Positions 54,428-63,682 of a DNA stretch of 64,000 nucleotides are shown piece after piece. Each line of letters begins with the position of its first letter. The stretch's first letter is position 1. The DNA lies in NCBI GenBank assembly GCA_965230185.1, contig OZ245995.1, forward strand, positions 1,550,001 through 1,614,000, given 5' to 3'. Position numbers and translations under genes: made by a program. The notes under the pieces were generated by a model. That model was not told the DNA's origin. It did not search any database and saw only the letters and a program-made list of their open reading frames with translations. This DNA comes from Motiliproteus sp965230185. GTDB taxonomy: Bacteria > Pseudomonadota > Gammaproteobacteria > Pseudomonadales > Balneatricaceae.

Positions 54428-54509
54428 GCGTGTAAACCTCCGAATCCGTATATTGAGGAGGTTGCATATCTATGGACTGTCTCTTCGCTGACTGAATCGC
54501 AAAGTCGAA

Positions 54510-55460
54510 TCAGACGGCTTTCGCAACATGACCATTAAGCAGTGCCCGGGGATCGGCCAGTGTCGTTGCCAGCAGCTCGCGAATGGTCTGGGCGGATCTG
54601 GACAGGGGCTGGTTCTTGCGGGTGATGATATAGACCTGCCGTTCCACCACCGGCCGGGTCAGTTCCCGAAACACCAGCGGTGGTTCGGAGAGCCGCGGCA
54701 CCGCCAGCTCGGGCAAGGCGGTGACCGCCAGCCCCGCTTCAACGATGCCGGCCAGAGCGGCCATCGTCAGCACTTCGTAATCCGGGGAGTAGACCGAATC
54801 CGGCAGGCCTTCGGTGCTGTTCAGCAGCACGCTGACACCGGTGTCCTGAGACATCCCGGCGAAGGGATAGTCGCTCAGTTTGTGCCAGGGCAGTGGCGCG
54901 GTACTGTTTGCCAGCGGATGATCGGGGAGCAGCACGGCACCCACCCGGTCACGGAACAGCGGGGTATATTCCAGTTCAGGGTGTTCTTCCCACTGATTGC
55001 TGATGCCGAAATCCGCCTCGCTGCGGCGGACCTGACGGTGAACGCCGCGGGCATTGTCATCGCGAAGACTGACCTTGATCGATGGGGTGCTCTGGCGAAA
55101 ACTCTCGATGGCCCGAGGCAGCAGCCTGACCGCGATGGAGGGCAGAACCGCAATATCGACCACGCCACTGCGTCGTCTGGCCGAGGCATGCACCGACAGA
55201 ATCGCGTTCTCAAAGTCTTCGATCAGCCGTTCCGCTGTCGGCAGAAACTCCTCTCCATCCGGAGCCAGGCTGACTTTTCGGGTGGTTCGTTTGAACAGCT
55301 CAACCCCGATCAGATCCTCCAGCTGGTGAATGGTGATGGTCAGTGCCGGTTGCGAGATGGCCAGCTTATCCGCTGCGCGGGTAAAGTTGCCCTGATGGGC
55401 GACTTCGACGAAAGCTCGCAGATGCCTGAGGTTGAGAACTCGACTGATACTGGTCGCCAT
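54510..55460 (-). CDS. LysR-family transcriptional regulator
   Basis: 316-aa LysR regulator with the N-terminal winged helix (LRAFVEVAHQGNFTRAADKL, AISQPALTITIHQLEDLIG) and a substrate-binding domain. Its target is not clear, since it is not adjacent to a divergent gene that looks like a target. It is convergent with the DUF488 gene and downstream of the rnf cluster on the same strand, after a 237-bp gap. Confidence 0.93.
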   Translation of the reverse strand: MATSISRVLNLRHLRAFVEVAHQGNFTRAADKLAISQPALTITIHQLEDLIGVELFKRTTRKVSLAPDGEEFLPTAERLIEDFENAILSVHASARRRSGVVDIAVLPSIAVRLLPRAIESFRQSTPSIKVSLRDDNARGVHRQVRRSEADFGISNQWEEHPELEYTPLFRDRVGAVLLPDHPLANSTAPLPWHKLSDYPFAGMSQDTGVSVLLNSTEGLPDSVYSPDYEVLTMAALAGIVEAGLAVTALPELAVPRLSEPPLVFRELTRPVVERQVYIITRKNQPLSRSAQTIRELLATTLADPRALLNGHVAKAV

Positions 55461-55697
55461 AATTATTATTCTCTTATGTGCGCTGCTGAATCTGCTCAGT
55501 GAGGTTCGGTTTCCCTGTTCAGATCTTCGCTAATACACTTTTATTATTGGTTGTATACAATGTACGTATTTATATCCCTGTAAGCAATAAGGTTTAGACC
55601 GGACTCTGTCCACAGCTTGAAACGCGGCTCCGGGGGCTGGACAGATACCTGCCGTCCATAGCAGGTAAAACGGACAGAGGCGGTGGCCGCTGTCTGC

Positions 55698-55991
55698 TCA
55701 GTCGGTGGATGTGACGGGGTGGGCGGCCTGTTCGCGCCGTTTAACGGCCTTCGGGTCGGCGGTGGCTGGCAGGTAGATCTCGACCCGGTCACCGGGTTCC
55801 AGAGTTTTGTCGAGCCTGGCAAATTTTCCGAAGATGCCGGTCTTGTAACGGCTGAGGTCGAGGTGAGGAAAACGATCGAGCAGACCGGAGCAGGTGATGG
55901 CGTCTGCAACAGTACTTCCGGGAGCCAGGGTTGGCTTCAACCACAGTGGTTGCTCGGGGTTGGCGTATATCACGCTGATCTGCATGCTCAT
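55698..55991 (-). CDS. rnfH: RnfH family protein
   Basis: 97-aa ubiquitin-fold (beta-grasp) protein of the RnfH family, with QISVIYANPEQPLWLKPTLA, FGKFARLDKTLEPGDRVEIY and LPATADPKAVKRRE. It is the last gene of the rnf cluster, 96 bp after rnfE, so it may be expressed from its own promoter or with the operon. Its exact role is unknown. Confidence 0.9.
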   Translation of the reverse strand: MSMQISVIYANPEQPLWLKPTLAPGSTVADAITCSGLLDRFPHLDLSRYKTGIFGKFARLDKTLEPGDRVEIYLPATADPKAVKRREQAAHPVTSTD

Positions 55992-56087
55992 AATCGGCCT
56001 CCTGTTTTATTCCATTTTTGTTATGTGGTTATTGTCGTGCTATGTGATTAATTGTTCCAATATAAAAAACAAAACGATTTATAAGTC

Positions 56088-56777
56088 TTATTTATCAATC
56101 GGCAGGGATGCCGCTTCGGGTGACAGGGTTCGCTTCAGAGATCCCGCAGAGCGTTCAGACAGGCGCTTAGCCGCGATCAGAAAACCCATCACCAGAAAGC
56201 CACCCGGTGGCAGCAGCATCAGCAGTACGCCGCGGTAGTCCTCCCACAGGGTCAGTTCCATGGTGCTGAAATCTTCACCCAGCAGCAGGCCGGCCTGAGC
56301 AAATAGAGTTCCACTCCCCAGCATTTCGCGACAGGCGCCCAGCAATACCAGCGCCAGAGTCATGCCTGCGCCCATCATCAGACCGTCAGCAATGGCGGGC
56401 AGTACCGGCTGGCGGGAAGCGAAGGCCTCGGCCCGGCCCAGAATCGCACAATTGGTGACGATCAGCGGGATAAACAGCCCCAGCACTTTATGCAGCTCGT
56501 GAATCCAGGCGTTCATCACCAGGTCCACCAGAGTCACCAGGGTGGAGATAACGAGAATAAAAACCGGGATGCGAACCTCGGGGATGAGCCAGTGCCGGGT
56601 GAGTGACACCAGCAGGCTGGATCCGGTGAGAACCACCGTCGAGGCCAGTCCCATTCCCAGCCCGTTAGTGGCAGTGCTGGTCACCGCCAGCAGCGGGCAC
56701 AGAGCCAGCAGCTGCGCGAACACCACATTATTGTGCCAGAGGCCATCTGCGATAATCTGTCGATAGGAAGGGGTCAT
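56088..56777 (-). CDS. rnfE: Rnf electron-transport complex subunit RnfE
   Basis: 229-aa membrane subunit of the Na+/H+-translocating ferredoxin:NAD oxidoreductase (Rnf/Rsx). It has about six hydrophobic segments and the conserved CPLLAVTSTATNGLGMGLAS and TNCAILGRAEAFASRQPVLP motifs, shared with RnfA. It overlaps rnfG by 4 bp (ATGA). Confidence 0.95.
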   Translation of the reverse strand: MTPSYRQIIADGLWHNNVVFAQLLALCPLLAVTSTATNGLGMGLASTVVLTGSSLLVSLTRHWLIPEVRIPVFILVISTLVTLVDLVMNAWIHELHKVLGLFIPLIVTNCAILGRAEAFASRQPVLPAIADGLMMGAGMTLALVLLGACREMLGSGTLFAQAGLLLGEDFSTMELTLWEDYRGVLLMLLPPGGFLVMGFLIAAKRLSERSAGSLKRTLSPEAASLPIDK

Positions 56778-57460
56778 CGATTGCCTCCGTTGTGGTTACC
56801 GGCCTCGGCGCTGCTGGAGTCTGTTCCGGCCAGCGAAGGGGAATCGGCCAGCAGCACGGAACGGTGTTTTTCGAACAGCAGCAGCCCGTCTCTGACTGCC
56901 TTCACCAGCGCCCTCGGGGTGATAGTGGCGCCGGTAAACTGATCGAACTGTCCGCCATCTTTCTTCACTGCCCACTGCTCCGGGGCGGTGTTTTTCAGCG
57001 ACCGTCCGGAAAAGCTCAGGATCCAGTCCGACCTGGTAATCTCCATCCTGTCCCCCAGCCCGGGTGTTTCGCTGTGGGACAGCACTCTGACACCCAGCAG
57101 CACTCCATTTCGATCCACCCCTGATAACAACCTGATCGCGCCACCGTAGCCTTCGGTCGTGGTCAGGCTGTAGGCCACGGCGGTGACCCTGTCGTTCCTG
57201 ATGGCGCGGAAAAACGATATCTCCCCCTGTCCGGTGGAGATACTGATGGCTTCTGTGCCCGGGTCGTTACTGTACAGATCGCCCGGGATGACCTGGGTCA
57301 GAGAAGCGTTCAGGTCTTCGGCCTGGCGCTGGGCTATAGCTGTGCGGGTGGCGAGGTGGGCTGTGGCCAGCAGGGAAGTGGCCAGCAGTACCGAGGCTCC
57401 CAGCAGCAGACCCGGCCGGGTGAGGTGGTGCCACTGGCCTGTCCTTAACCGTGCTGTCAT
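56774..57460 (-). CDS. rnfG: Rnf complex subunit RnfG
   Basis: 228-aa subunit with an N-terminal membrane anchor and a periplasmic FMN-binding domain. The FMN attachment motif is FTGATITPRALV (covalent threonine in TGATxT, the Thr before P). It overlaps rnfE and rnfD by 4 bp each. Confidence 0.95.
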   Translation of the reverse strand: MTARLRTGQWHHLTRPGLLLGASVLLATSLLATAHLATRTAIAQRQAEDLNASLTQVIPGDLYSNDPGTEAISISTGQGEISFFRAIRNDRVTAVAYSLTTTEGYGGAIRLLSGVDRNGVLLGVRVLSHSETPGLGDRMEITRSDWILSFSGRSLKNTAPEQWAVKKDGGQFDQFTGATITPRALVKAVRDGLLLFEKHRSVLLADSPSLAGTDSSSAEAGNHNGGNR

Positions 57461-58593
57461 TGGTCCGGACCTGATGAAGATGCTTTCCCGCTGCCGCCAC
57501 CAAAAATCTCCCTGACACGGCGCAGGATCGGCCGCTTTATGGGAGCTCCCGTGCGGGTACGTCCATAGCGGCGGGGTCTGACATAGTGGTCGATCAGCGG
57601 CGTCAGGGCATTCATCAACAGCACGGCGAATGCCACGCCTTCCGGATAGCCGCCCCAGGTTCGAATCACAAAGGTCAGGGCGCCACAGCCCACACCGAAC
57701 AGCAACTGTCCGCGACGGGTGCAGGGGGAGGTCACGGGATCCGTGACAATAAAGAAAGCCGCCAGCATCACGCCCCCGGAACTCAGGTGAAAGAGCGGGC
57801 TGGCGTACATCTCAGGAGCCAGTATCCAGGCGGTACCGGAAAGCAGCAGCAGGCTGCCCAGAAAACTGGTCGGCAGACGCCAGCTGAATATGCGCTGGCG
57901 GAGCAGGTACAGACCACCTGCGGCGATCAGCAGCGATGAGGTCTCACCCAGGCTTCCCGCCGTCATCCCCAGGCCGCTGTTCAGGGGATGGAAATGCTGT
58001 TCGGTCAGCTGTTGCAGCGCAACCCCCTGGCCGAGATCGGTTTTTATCTGGCCGAGAGGGGTGGCGGCGGTCAGACCGTCAAAGGCGGTACTGCTCTGGA
58101 AGGTAATCTGTAACGCTTCGATAAACCCGGGGGCGGCTGCGCTCAGCAGGGGGGCCGGAGCGGTCCAGTGGGTCATCTCCACCGGGAAAGAGAGCAGTAA
58201 CGCTACCCTGGCCAGCATCGCCGGATTGAAAGGGTTCTGGCCGATACCGCCGTACACATGCTTGCCGACGATTACAGCGAAACCGCAACCGCAGACGGCA
58301 ATCCACCAGGGCGCCTGTGGGGGCAGGCTCAGCGCCAGCAGCAGCGCTGTCAGCATCCCCGAACCATCCAGAATATAAGTGCCGATCGGTTTGCCGGCAC
58401 AGTACAGGCAGAGCACTTCGAACACCAGAGTGCTGAGCAGGCAGAGTCCGATCAGATTCAGAGCCGGCCAGCCGAACTGGTAAACCGCGAACAGGGTGAC
58501 CGGCAGCAGTGCGATCAGTACGGTCGCCATCAGCGAAGGCACCCTGCCGGGGTTGCGAACATGGGGGGCGGCCCGGGGAATCGTTATCTTCAC
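57457..58593 (-). CDS. rnfD: Rnf complex subunit RnfD
   Basis: 378-aa membrane subunit with a covalent FMN attached to a threonine in FDGLTAATPLGQ. It has about ten hydrophobic segments (GSGMLTALLLALSLPPQAPW and YGGIGQNPFNPAMLARVALL are family-typical). Overlaps rnfC and rnfG by 4 bp. Confidence 0.95.
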   Translation of the reverse strand: MKITIPRAAPHVRNPGRVPSLMATVLIALLPVTLFAVYQFGWPALNLIGLCLLSTLVFEVLCLYCAGKPIGTYILDGSGMLTALLLALSLPPQAPWWIAVCGCGFAVIVGKHVYGGIGQNPFNPAMLARVALLLSFPVEMTHWTAPAPLLSAAAPGFIEALQITFQSSTAFDGLTAATPLGQIKTDLGQGVALQQLTEQHFHPLNSGLGMTAGSLGETSSLLIAAGGLYLLRQRIFSWRLPTSFLGSLLLLSGTAWILAPEMYASPLFHLSSGGVMLAAFFIVTDPVTSPCTRRGQLLFGVGCGALTFVIRTWGGYPEGVAFAVLLMNALTPLIDHYVRPRRYGRTRTGAPIKRPILRRVREIFGGGSGKASSSGPDQ

Positions 58594-60134
58594 AGGACCT
58601 CCGCGGACTGCTGTCGAACCGTAGCGGGTCGACTGTCGGTAGCGATAACAGCCGTCGCCGCATTTTTTCGAGCGTCGGCATCCTTTCCGGAGGGTGAACC
58701 TGCACCCGCCCGGGCCCTGGCCGCTTTGCGGGCATCCCGGGCTGCCTGCTGGCTGGCCAGACGTTGCTGGCGTGCCTGCGCCATTTCCCGGGTTTGTTGC
58801 GCTTTCTCGTTCGCCGTTCGACGGGAGTTAAGGACACCTCTGGCGTAGTTGAAATACTGGACCAGCGGGATTTTGGCCGGACACACGTAGGAGCAGCAGC
58901 TGCAACCAATACAGTCCTGAACGCCGTAATCGACAGCGCCGTCGATGTCGTCCGCGCGCAGCCGGGCGGCCATCTCGACCGGCATCAAGCCGACCGGACA
59001 GGCCTCTACACAGCGCCTGCAGCGGATGCAGGGCCGTTCGGGGCCGTCGTCGACTTCCCGGGCGGTCAGCGCCAGCACGCCACTGGATCCTTTCACCAGC
59101 GGCACGCCGGTATGGGGAATAATCTGCCCCATCATCGGACCGCCCATCACCAGCCGCGCCGGCTCTTCACTGAGTCCGCCGCAATGCCCGATGACCTCGG
59201 ACACCAGAGTACCTATGGGAACCTCGAGGTTCTGTGGACGAGCTATGGCGCCGCCGGCTACGGTGACTATCCGTGACAGCAGCGGTGTCCCGGAACACAG
59301 CGCCTGCCAGATCGCATAGACCGTGCCGACGTTGTGCACGCAGACGCCGATACTGGCGCTGCGGGCGCCGACCGGAACTTCCTGGCCGGTAATGATTCGG
59401 ATCAGCTGCTTGTCCCAGCCCATCGGGTAGCGGGAAGGCACCCGAATGACGGTGAGGTGATCAATCCCCTCAGCTGCGGCGGACATCGCAGCGAAGGCTT
59501 CCGGCTTGTTGTCTTCAATGGCGATGGTGGCCTGCGCTGCCTGCAGGGCAAAGGCCGCCAGCCGGACGCCTTCGATCAGCTGGTGGGCTTTTTCGCGCAT
59601 CAGGCGATCATCGCAGCTCAGATAGGGTTCGCATTCGCTGCCGTTGATGATCAGAGTGTGGATCGGGTGCTCCAGGCTCTGGCCCAGTTTTACCGCCGAC
59701 GGGAAAGTGGCCCCGCCCATGCCGACGACGCCGGCCAGCCCCACTTTACGGGCGATCTCTTCGGGAGTGAGCGTCCAGGGATCTTCCGGTGCTGACCAGT
59801 CAGGACTCCAGCGGTCCTTTCCGTCGGTTTCCAGGATAACCGTTCTGACCGGCAGGCCCGAAGGGTGCGGGGCCGGAAAATTGTCAATGGCGGCAACAGT
59901 ACCGCTGCTGGGAGCATGAACCGGTGCCGAAATCAGCCCCTGGCTGCGTGCCAGCAGCTGCCCCTTATACACGTATTCGCCGGGCCTGACTTCAGGTTCC
60001 GCAGGTTCCCCCACATGTTGCTGCAGTGGCAGATAGAGGGTAGCGGGTATCGGAAGCTTCCTGATCGGATGGTCCGCCGTGTGCTGTTTCAGCGCTTCGG
60101 GATGTACGCCGCCGCGAAAGCCGAACAGTTTCAT
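58590..60134 (-). CDS. rnfC: Rnf complex subunit RnfC
   Basis: 514-aa peripheral NADH-binding subunit with an N-terminal RnfC barrel (GGVHPEALKQHTADHPIRKL), NAD/FMN-binding core (GLAGVVGMGGATFPSAVKLG) and two [4Fe-4S] motifs, CIRCRRCVEACP and CIGCSCCSYVCP. A C-terminal Ala-, Arg- and Gln-rich tail of about 75 residues (ARQQRLASQQAARDARKAAR) is shorter than in E. coli RsxC. Start at 60134 overlaps the rnfB stop by 4 bp, so the longer frame to 60263 is false. Confidence 0.94.
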   Translation of the reverse strand: MKLFGFRGGVHPEALKQHTADHPIRKLPIPATLYLPLQQHVGEPAEPEVRPGEYVYKGQLLARSQGLISAPVHAPSSGTVAAIDNFPAPHPSGLPVRTVILETDGKDRWSPDWSAPEDPWTLTPEEIARKVGLAGVVGMGGATFPSAVKLGQSLEHPIHTLIINGSECEPYLSCDDRLMREKAHQLIEGVRLAAFALQAAQATIAIEDNKPEAFAAMSAAAEGIDHLTVIRVPSRYPMGWDKQLIRIITGQEVPVGARSASIGVCVHNVGTVYAIWQALCSGTPLLSRIVTVAGGAIARPQNLEVPIGTLVSEVIGHCGGLSEEPARLVMGGPMMGQIIPHTGVPLVKGSSGVLALTAREVDDGPERPCIRCRRCVEACPVGLMPVEMAARLRADDIDGAVDYGVQDCIGCSCCSYVCPAKIPLVQYFNYARGVLNSRRTANEKAQQTREMAQARQQRLASQQAARDARKAARARAGAGSPSGKDADARKNAATAVIATDSRPATVRQQSAEVL

Positions 60135-60688
60135 ACCACCTCCCGGTGCTGCGGACCGTTGTCCTTGTGCTGAGGACTGGGCCAGTGCCAGTTGGTCAGA
60201 GTCAGCGGCACCTCCTGCATCGAAATCCCCTGTGTCGGGCAGACGTCGGTGCAGGCACCGCAACCGGTGCAGGCGTCGTCGAGGACCACGTGAAGCTGTT
60301 TTGCGGCGCCGACCAGGGCGTCAGTCGGGCATTCGCGCAGGCACTTAGTGCAGCCGGTGCACAGGTCCGGGTTAACCCAGGCCAGCGCAGGGCTCCGGGG
60401 CGTAGCGCCGGAGTTTTCCTCTTCCCGTCCCAGGGTCTCGGCCAGCTGCTGTATCAGCAGCGGACCTCCCGGCGGGCAGAGACTCAGGGGAGCGGTGCCA
60501 CCGGCAAGCGCATCGGCGGCCTGGCGACAGCCGGCATAACCACACTGACCACACTGGGTGCCTGGCAGCAGTTCACTGATGCGTTCCACCAGCGGGTCCT
60601 CTTTTACCGGCAGATAGCGGTTGACGGCTCCCAGTCCCAGGCCCAGCAGGGTACCGACAAGGGTGAGCAGGGTTACAGCGGTGATCAT
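60131..60688 (-). CDS. rnfB: Rnf complex subunit RnfB
   Basis: 185-aa iron-sulfur subunit with a membrane anchor at the N-terminus, a four-cysteine cluster region (LPGTQCGQCGYAGCRQAADA) and two [4Fe-4S] ferredoxin motifs (CTGCTKCLRECP, CTGCGACTDVCP). Gene order A-B-C-D-G-E is canonical. Confidence 0.95.
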   Translation of the reverse strand: MITAVTLLTLVGTLLGLGLGAVNRYLPVKEDPLVERISELLPGTQCGQCGYAGCRQAADALAGGTAPLSLCPPGGPLLIQQLAETLGREEENSGATPRSPALAWVNPDLCTGCTKCLRECPTDALVGAAKQLHVVLDDACTGCGACTDVCPTQGISMQEVPLTLTNWHWPSPQHKDNGPQHREVV

Positions 60689-60707
60689 CCTTTGTGCTCC
60701 TTTTCCG

Positions 60708-61289
60708 TCAGCTGCCCGGCAGGCCTGAGAACCCCATGAAAGCCATGGAGAGCAGGCCTGCGGTAATCAGAGCGATGGGGGCGCCGGCGAACAGCTCCGG
60801 TACCCGGCACAGCGCCAGCCGCTCGCGCAGGCCGGCAAAAATAACCAGCACCAGCACAAAACCCAGTGAGGCCCCCAGGCCGTACAGCAGGCTTTCCACC
60901 AGGTTATGGGAACGCTGCACATTGAGCAGCGCTACCCCCAGCACGGCACAATTGGTGGTGATCAGCGGCAGAAAGATCCCCAGTGTCTGATAAAGCAGGG
61001 GACTCAGGCTGCGAATGACCATCTCGGTAAACTGAACAACGCCGGCAATCACCAGAATAAAGCTGACAGTTCTCAGGAAATCAGCGTCCAGAGGGGCCAG
61101 CAGGTAATATTCGATCAGCCAGCTGCTGACGGTGGCCAGGGTCAGAACAAAGGTAGTGGCGAACCCCATTCCTACCGCCGTATCGATTTTTCCAGAGACT
61201 CCCATAAAAGGGCAGAGTCCCAGAAACTGAACCAGCACGACGTTATTTACCAGAGCGGTTCCAAACAGAAGTATCAGGTACGCTTCCAT
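60708..61289 (-). CDS. rnfA: Rnf complex subunit RnfA
   Basis: 193-aa integral membrane subunit, six hydrophobic segments, with VNNVVLVQFLGLCPFMGVSG and TNCAVLGVALLNVQRSHNLV motifs. First gene of the minus-strand rnf operon, 19 bp before rnfB. Confidence 0.96.
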   Translation of the reverse strand: MEAYLILLFGTALVNNVVLVQFLGLCPFMGVSGKIDTAVGMGFATTFVLTLATVSSWLIEYYLLAPLDADFLRTVSFILVIAGVVQFTEMVIRSLSPLLYQTLGIFLPLITTNCAVLGVALLNVQRSHNLVESLLYGLGASLGFVLVLVIFAGLRERLALCRVPELFAGAPIALITAGLLSMAFMGFSGLPGS

Positions 61290-61824
61290 CGATCCACCAT
61301 CATCAGCCCCTGTGGGCGCCGGAGTGAATTGCTGCCTCCTGAGTACTGTCGCATTACCGGAGGAAAGCCGGTGATTGCGGAACAGCCTGCAGCCGCGTGG
61401 GCAAAGTCCGCCGGGTCACGGACTATTGAGGCACTTTTGAGTCAGTCTGGTGGGCGGCGATTATTTTTACAATTTTAAAAAATAAACGTATTTATAAGCC
61501 GTAAATATAAATAACTGATGCCTTCTGTGAACCGTTCAATGCTGTTGATACTCCCCTTCCGGAACTCTTTAAATAACGGTGATGGCGGAAATGGCGGTGA
61601 TGTGTTTTTTCAGCTGTTTTTCGACGGATGACTGACAGAAAAAATAGGCTGTGACTATTACCGGCAGTGTTTTTATAACCTGATCGGAATAATCGATTTT
61701 TTATTTTAATTGGTGTTGAAGATTCGGCTTTGGTTAATCTGCAAGCAAGGGCGGCGCTCGGTTTCAGCGGTGTTGCCCACAGGTTTCTTTCATATTCGAC
61801 TAAATCTGCTGATGGAGAGTAACA
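61290..61824. promoter_or_regulatory. Divergent rnfA / RidA intergenic region
   Basis: 535 bp with no gene that I can support. Two A/T-rich tracts (about 61460-61510 and 61680-61730) are likely places for the rnfA and ridA promoters, but I cannot identify hexamers with confidence. The minus-strand frame 61492-62151 has no recognisable product and overlaps the RidA gene. Confidence 0.45.
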
Positions 61825-62289
61825 ATGGCTGGAATTATTGAGGCGCGTCTTGCCGAGCTGGGCATCGAGCTGCCGGACGCCCCGGCTCCGGTGGCCAACT
61901 ACGTGCCCTATGTTAAAACCGGAAACCTGGTGGTTCTTTCCGGTCAGGTGACCATCTGGAATGGTGAGCTTAAGTATATCGGTAAGATCGGTGAAGACCT
62001 GACCGTTGAGCAGGGGACGGAAGCCGCCCGTATGTGTGCGCTGAACCTGATCGCCCAGGTGCGGGCCGCCTGCAATGGCGATCTGGATCGTGTCAGGCAG
62101 GTGGTGCGTCTGGGCGCATTTGTAAACGCCGTGGCTGACTTTACCGAGCACCCGAAAGTGGTCAACGGCGCTTCCGACCTGATGGCGGAGGTGTTCGGCG
62201 AGCGCGGTCGCTGTGCCCGAACCAATGCCGGCTCAACACTGCCGCTGGGGTTTGCAGTTGAGATAGACGGAATCTTTGAAATCGAGTGA
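61825..62289 (+). CDS. RidA-family protein (YjgF superfamily)
   Basis: 154-aa RidA-type protein (enamine/imine deaminase fold). Typical features are NLVVLSGQVTIWNGELKYIG (VxLSGQ) and CARTNAGSTLPLGFAVEIDG, where the Arg is the usual active-site arginine. This length and sequence belong to the longer YjgF-like subgroup, so the specific enamine-deaminase activity is not certain. AGAGTAACA precedes the ATG. Confidence 0.9.
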   Translation: MAGIIEARLAELGIELPDAPAPVANYVPYVKTGNLVVLSGQVTIWNGELKYIGKIGEDLTVEQGTEAARMCALNLIAQVRAACNGDLDRVRQVVRLGAFVNAVADFTEHPKVVNGASDLMAEVFGERGRCARTNAGSTLPLGFAVEIDGIFEIE

Positions 62290-62331
62290 CCGGAGGAAAA
62301 GGAAACTGCTTCAGAATGGTGAGTTCCCTTT

Positions 62332-62596
62332 GGGACCCTGCGAATAAGTCCTTTGCGCCTCTGGCTTTCAGAGCGATCATAGATCAAGGCAACGATTACA
62401 GGCATACCGGTGGTCTGTCGAAAATCGTTAACGCTGAGATCTGGTCGCTCTGAAAGCCCCGAAGGGCGGGCTCTGGAACGGCCACCTGCGGCGTCAGACT
62501 ACTTGAAAAGGACCCGTCATTTCGCTGCGCAGTCTTCCTGGCATCTGGCCGTTCTATAGCCCGCAGAGAACACATAGGACTTGTTCTCAGGGTCCC
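62332..62596. mobile_element. 265-bp MITE, copy 2
   Basis: Second copy of the element at 41377-41641, with 20-bp ends GGGACCCTGCGAATAAGTCC and GGACTTGTTCTCAGGGTCCC (near-perfect inverted repeats). Internal stems are clearer here: GGCTTTCAGAGCGA (62363-62376) with TCGCTCTGAAAGCC (62445-62458), perfect, and GCGGGCTCTGGAACGGCCA (62466-62484) with TGGCCGTTCTATAGCCCGC (62546-62564), two mismatches. It starts 42 bp after the RidA stop. No coding capacity. Confidence 0.9.
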
Positions 62597-62744
62597 TGGC
62601 ATGCGATGACACCTCACGTGCGTGCTCGCCTTTTTACCCGGGCTCTGGCTACATCCCGGGTTTTTTATGGTTGCCAGAATATCCGCTCTGAATATATCGT
62701 CCGGGTTCGACCGCTGAATTTGCTGTAAACAGGGTGAACCGATC

Positions 62745-63473
62745 TTGCCTGAACTGCTGATCATTAAGACTGGCTGCACGTTTGCAGATACGGCTCGCTG
62801 CCATGGCGATTTCGAGGAGCTGTTTGTGCGCGGTCTTGGCATATCCACCGGTGCTATCAGGGTACATGAGGCCCGGGACTCAGTTCCGTTGCCGGATCCG
62901 GAGCGCTGTGACGGCGTGGTCATTACCGGAGCGCACTCCATGGTCACCGACGCCGATGAGTGGATCGCAGGACTGCAAATATGGTTACGTGCCGCCGCGC
63001 GGACTACGGCACCGGTGCTGGGGGTCTGTTACGGGCATCAGCTCATCGGCCAGGCTTTTGGTGGCCGATCCGGCCCGCACCCGGCGGGCCCTGAAGTGGG
63101 GACCGTGGAGATTACCAGAACCGCTGCTGCGCTCGATGACCCGCTCTTCAGTAACCTTCCGGAACATTTTCCGGTGCATGTCACCCATCACCAGTCTGTT
63201 CTCAGACTGCCCGCCGGTGCCGTAGTGCTGGCGGCTAACGACCATGATCCCCATCAGGCTATCCGTATCGGCAATAATATCTGGGGCGTGCAGTTTCACC
63301 CGGAATTTACCGCTGGCGTGACCGAAGACTATATCGATCGGCAGCACGACATTCTGACTGCATGGGGTCAGGATCCGTCGGCTCTGCGGAAGCGGGTTTG
63401 TGATACCCCGTTGAGCAATGCGCTATTGGGGCGTTTCGCCAGCATATGTGGCTTCGATACCGTCCCGGTATGA
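62745..63473 (+). CDS. Class I glutamine amidotransferase
   Basis: 242-aa GATase-fold protein with the nucleophile Cys in LGVCYGHQLIG and the catalytic His and Glu in WGVQFHPEFT. It starts at TTG (62745) with weak upstream signals (AGGGTGAA). Similar to GMP-synthase-like amidotransferases of unknown partner or to gamma-glutamyl-type hydrolases. No synthase domain is adjacent. Confidence 0.88.
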   Translation: MPELLIIKTGCTFADTARCHGDFEELFVRGLGISTGAIRVHEARDSVPLPDPERCDGVVITGAHSMVTDADEWIAGLQIWLRAAARTTAPVLGVCYGHQLIGQAFGGRSGPHPAGPEVGTVEITRTAAALDDPLFSNLPEHFPVHVTHHQSVLRLPAGAVVLAANDHDPHQAIRIGNNIWGVQFHPEFTAGVTEDYIDRQHDILTAWGQDPSALRKRVCDTPLSNALLGRFASICGFDTVPV

Positions 63474-63682
63474 AGTGGCCGGATCAATCTGCCCGCTGGG
63501 TATTATTCAGGTTCTTCGCGCTTAATCGTGAAAGTTCCGTAGCCAGCGCTGAGCGGACGTTTGCTCTGGTGGTGCTTTGGGAGTTTAAAGCTCCTTTGCG
63601 GAGTCAGCTGAGGTTTTTTGTTGCACCCCCGCCGGGCGCCTTCATTTTTGACAAACGCATCAAAAACGAAGCAAAAAATGCT

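Noticed and set aside
60135..60263. N-terminal extension of rnfC
   Set aside because: It overlaps rnfB in another frame; the ATGA overlap at 60131-60134 gives the proper rnfC start.
61944..62405. 153-codon minus-strand ORF
   Set aside because: It is antisense to the RidA gene and runs into the MITE.
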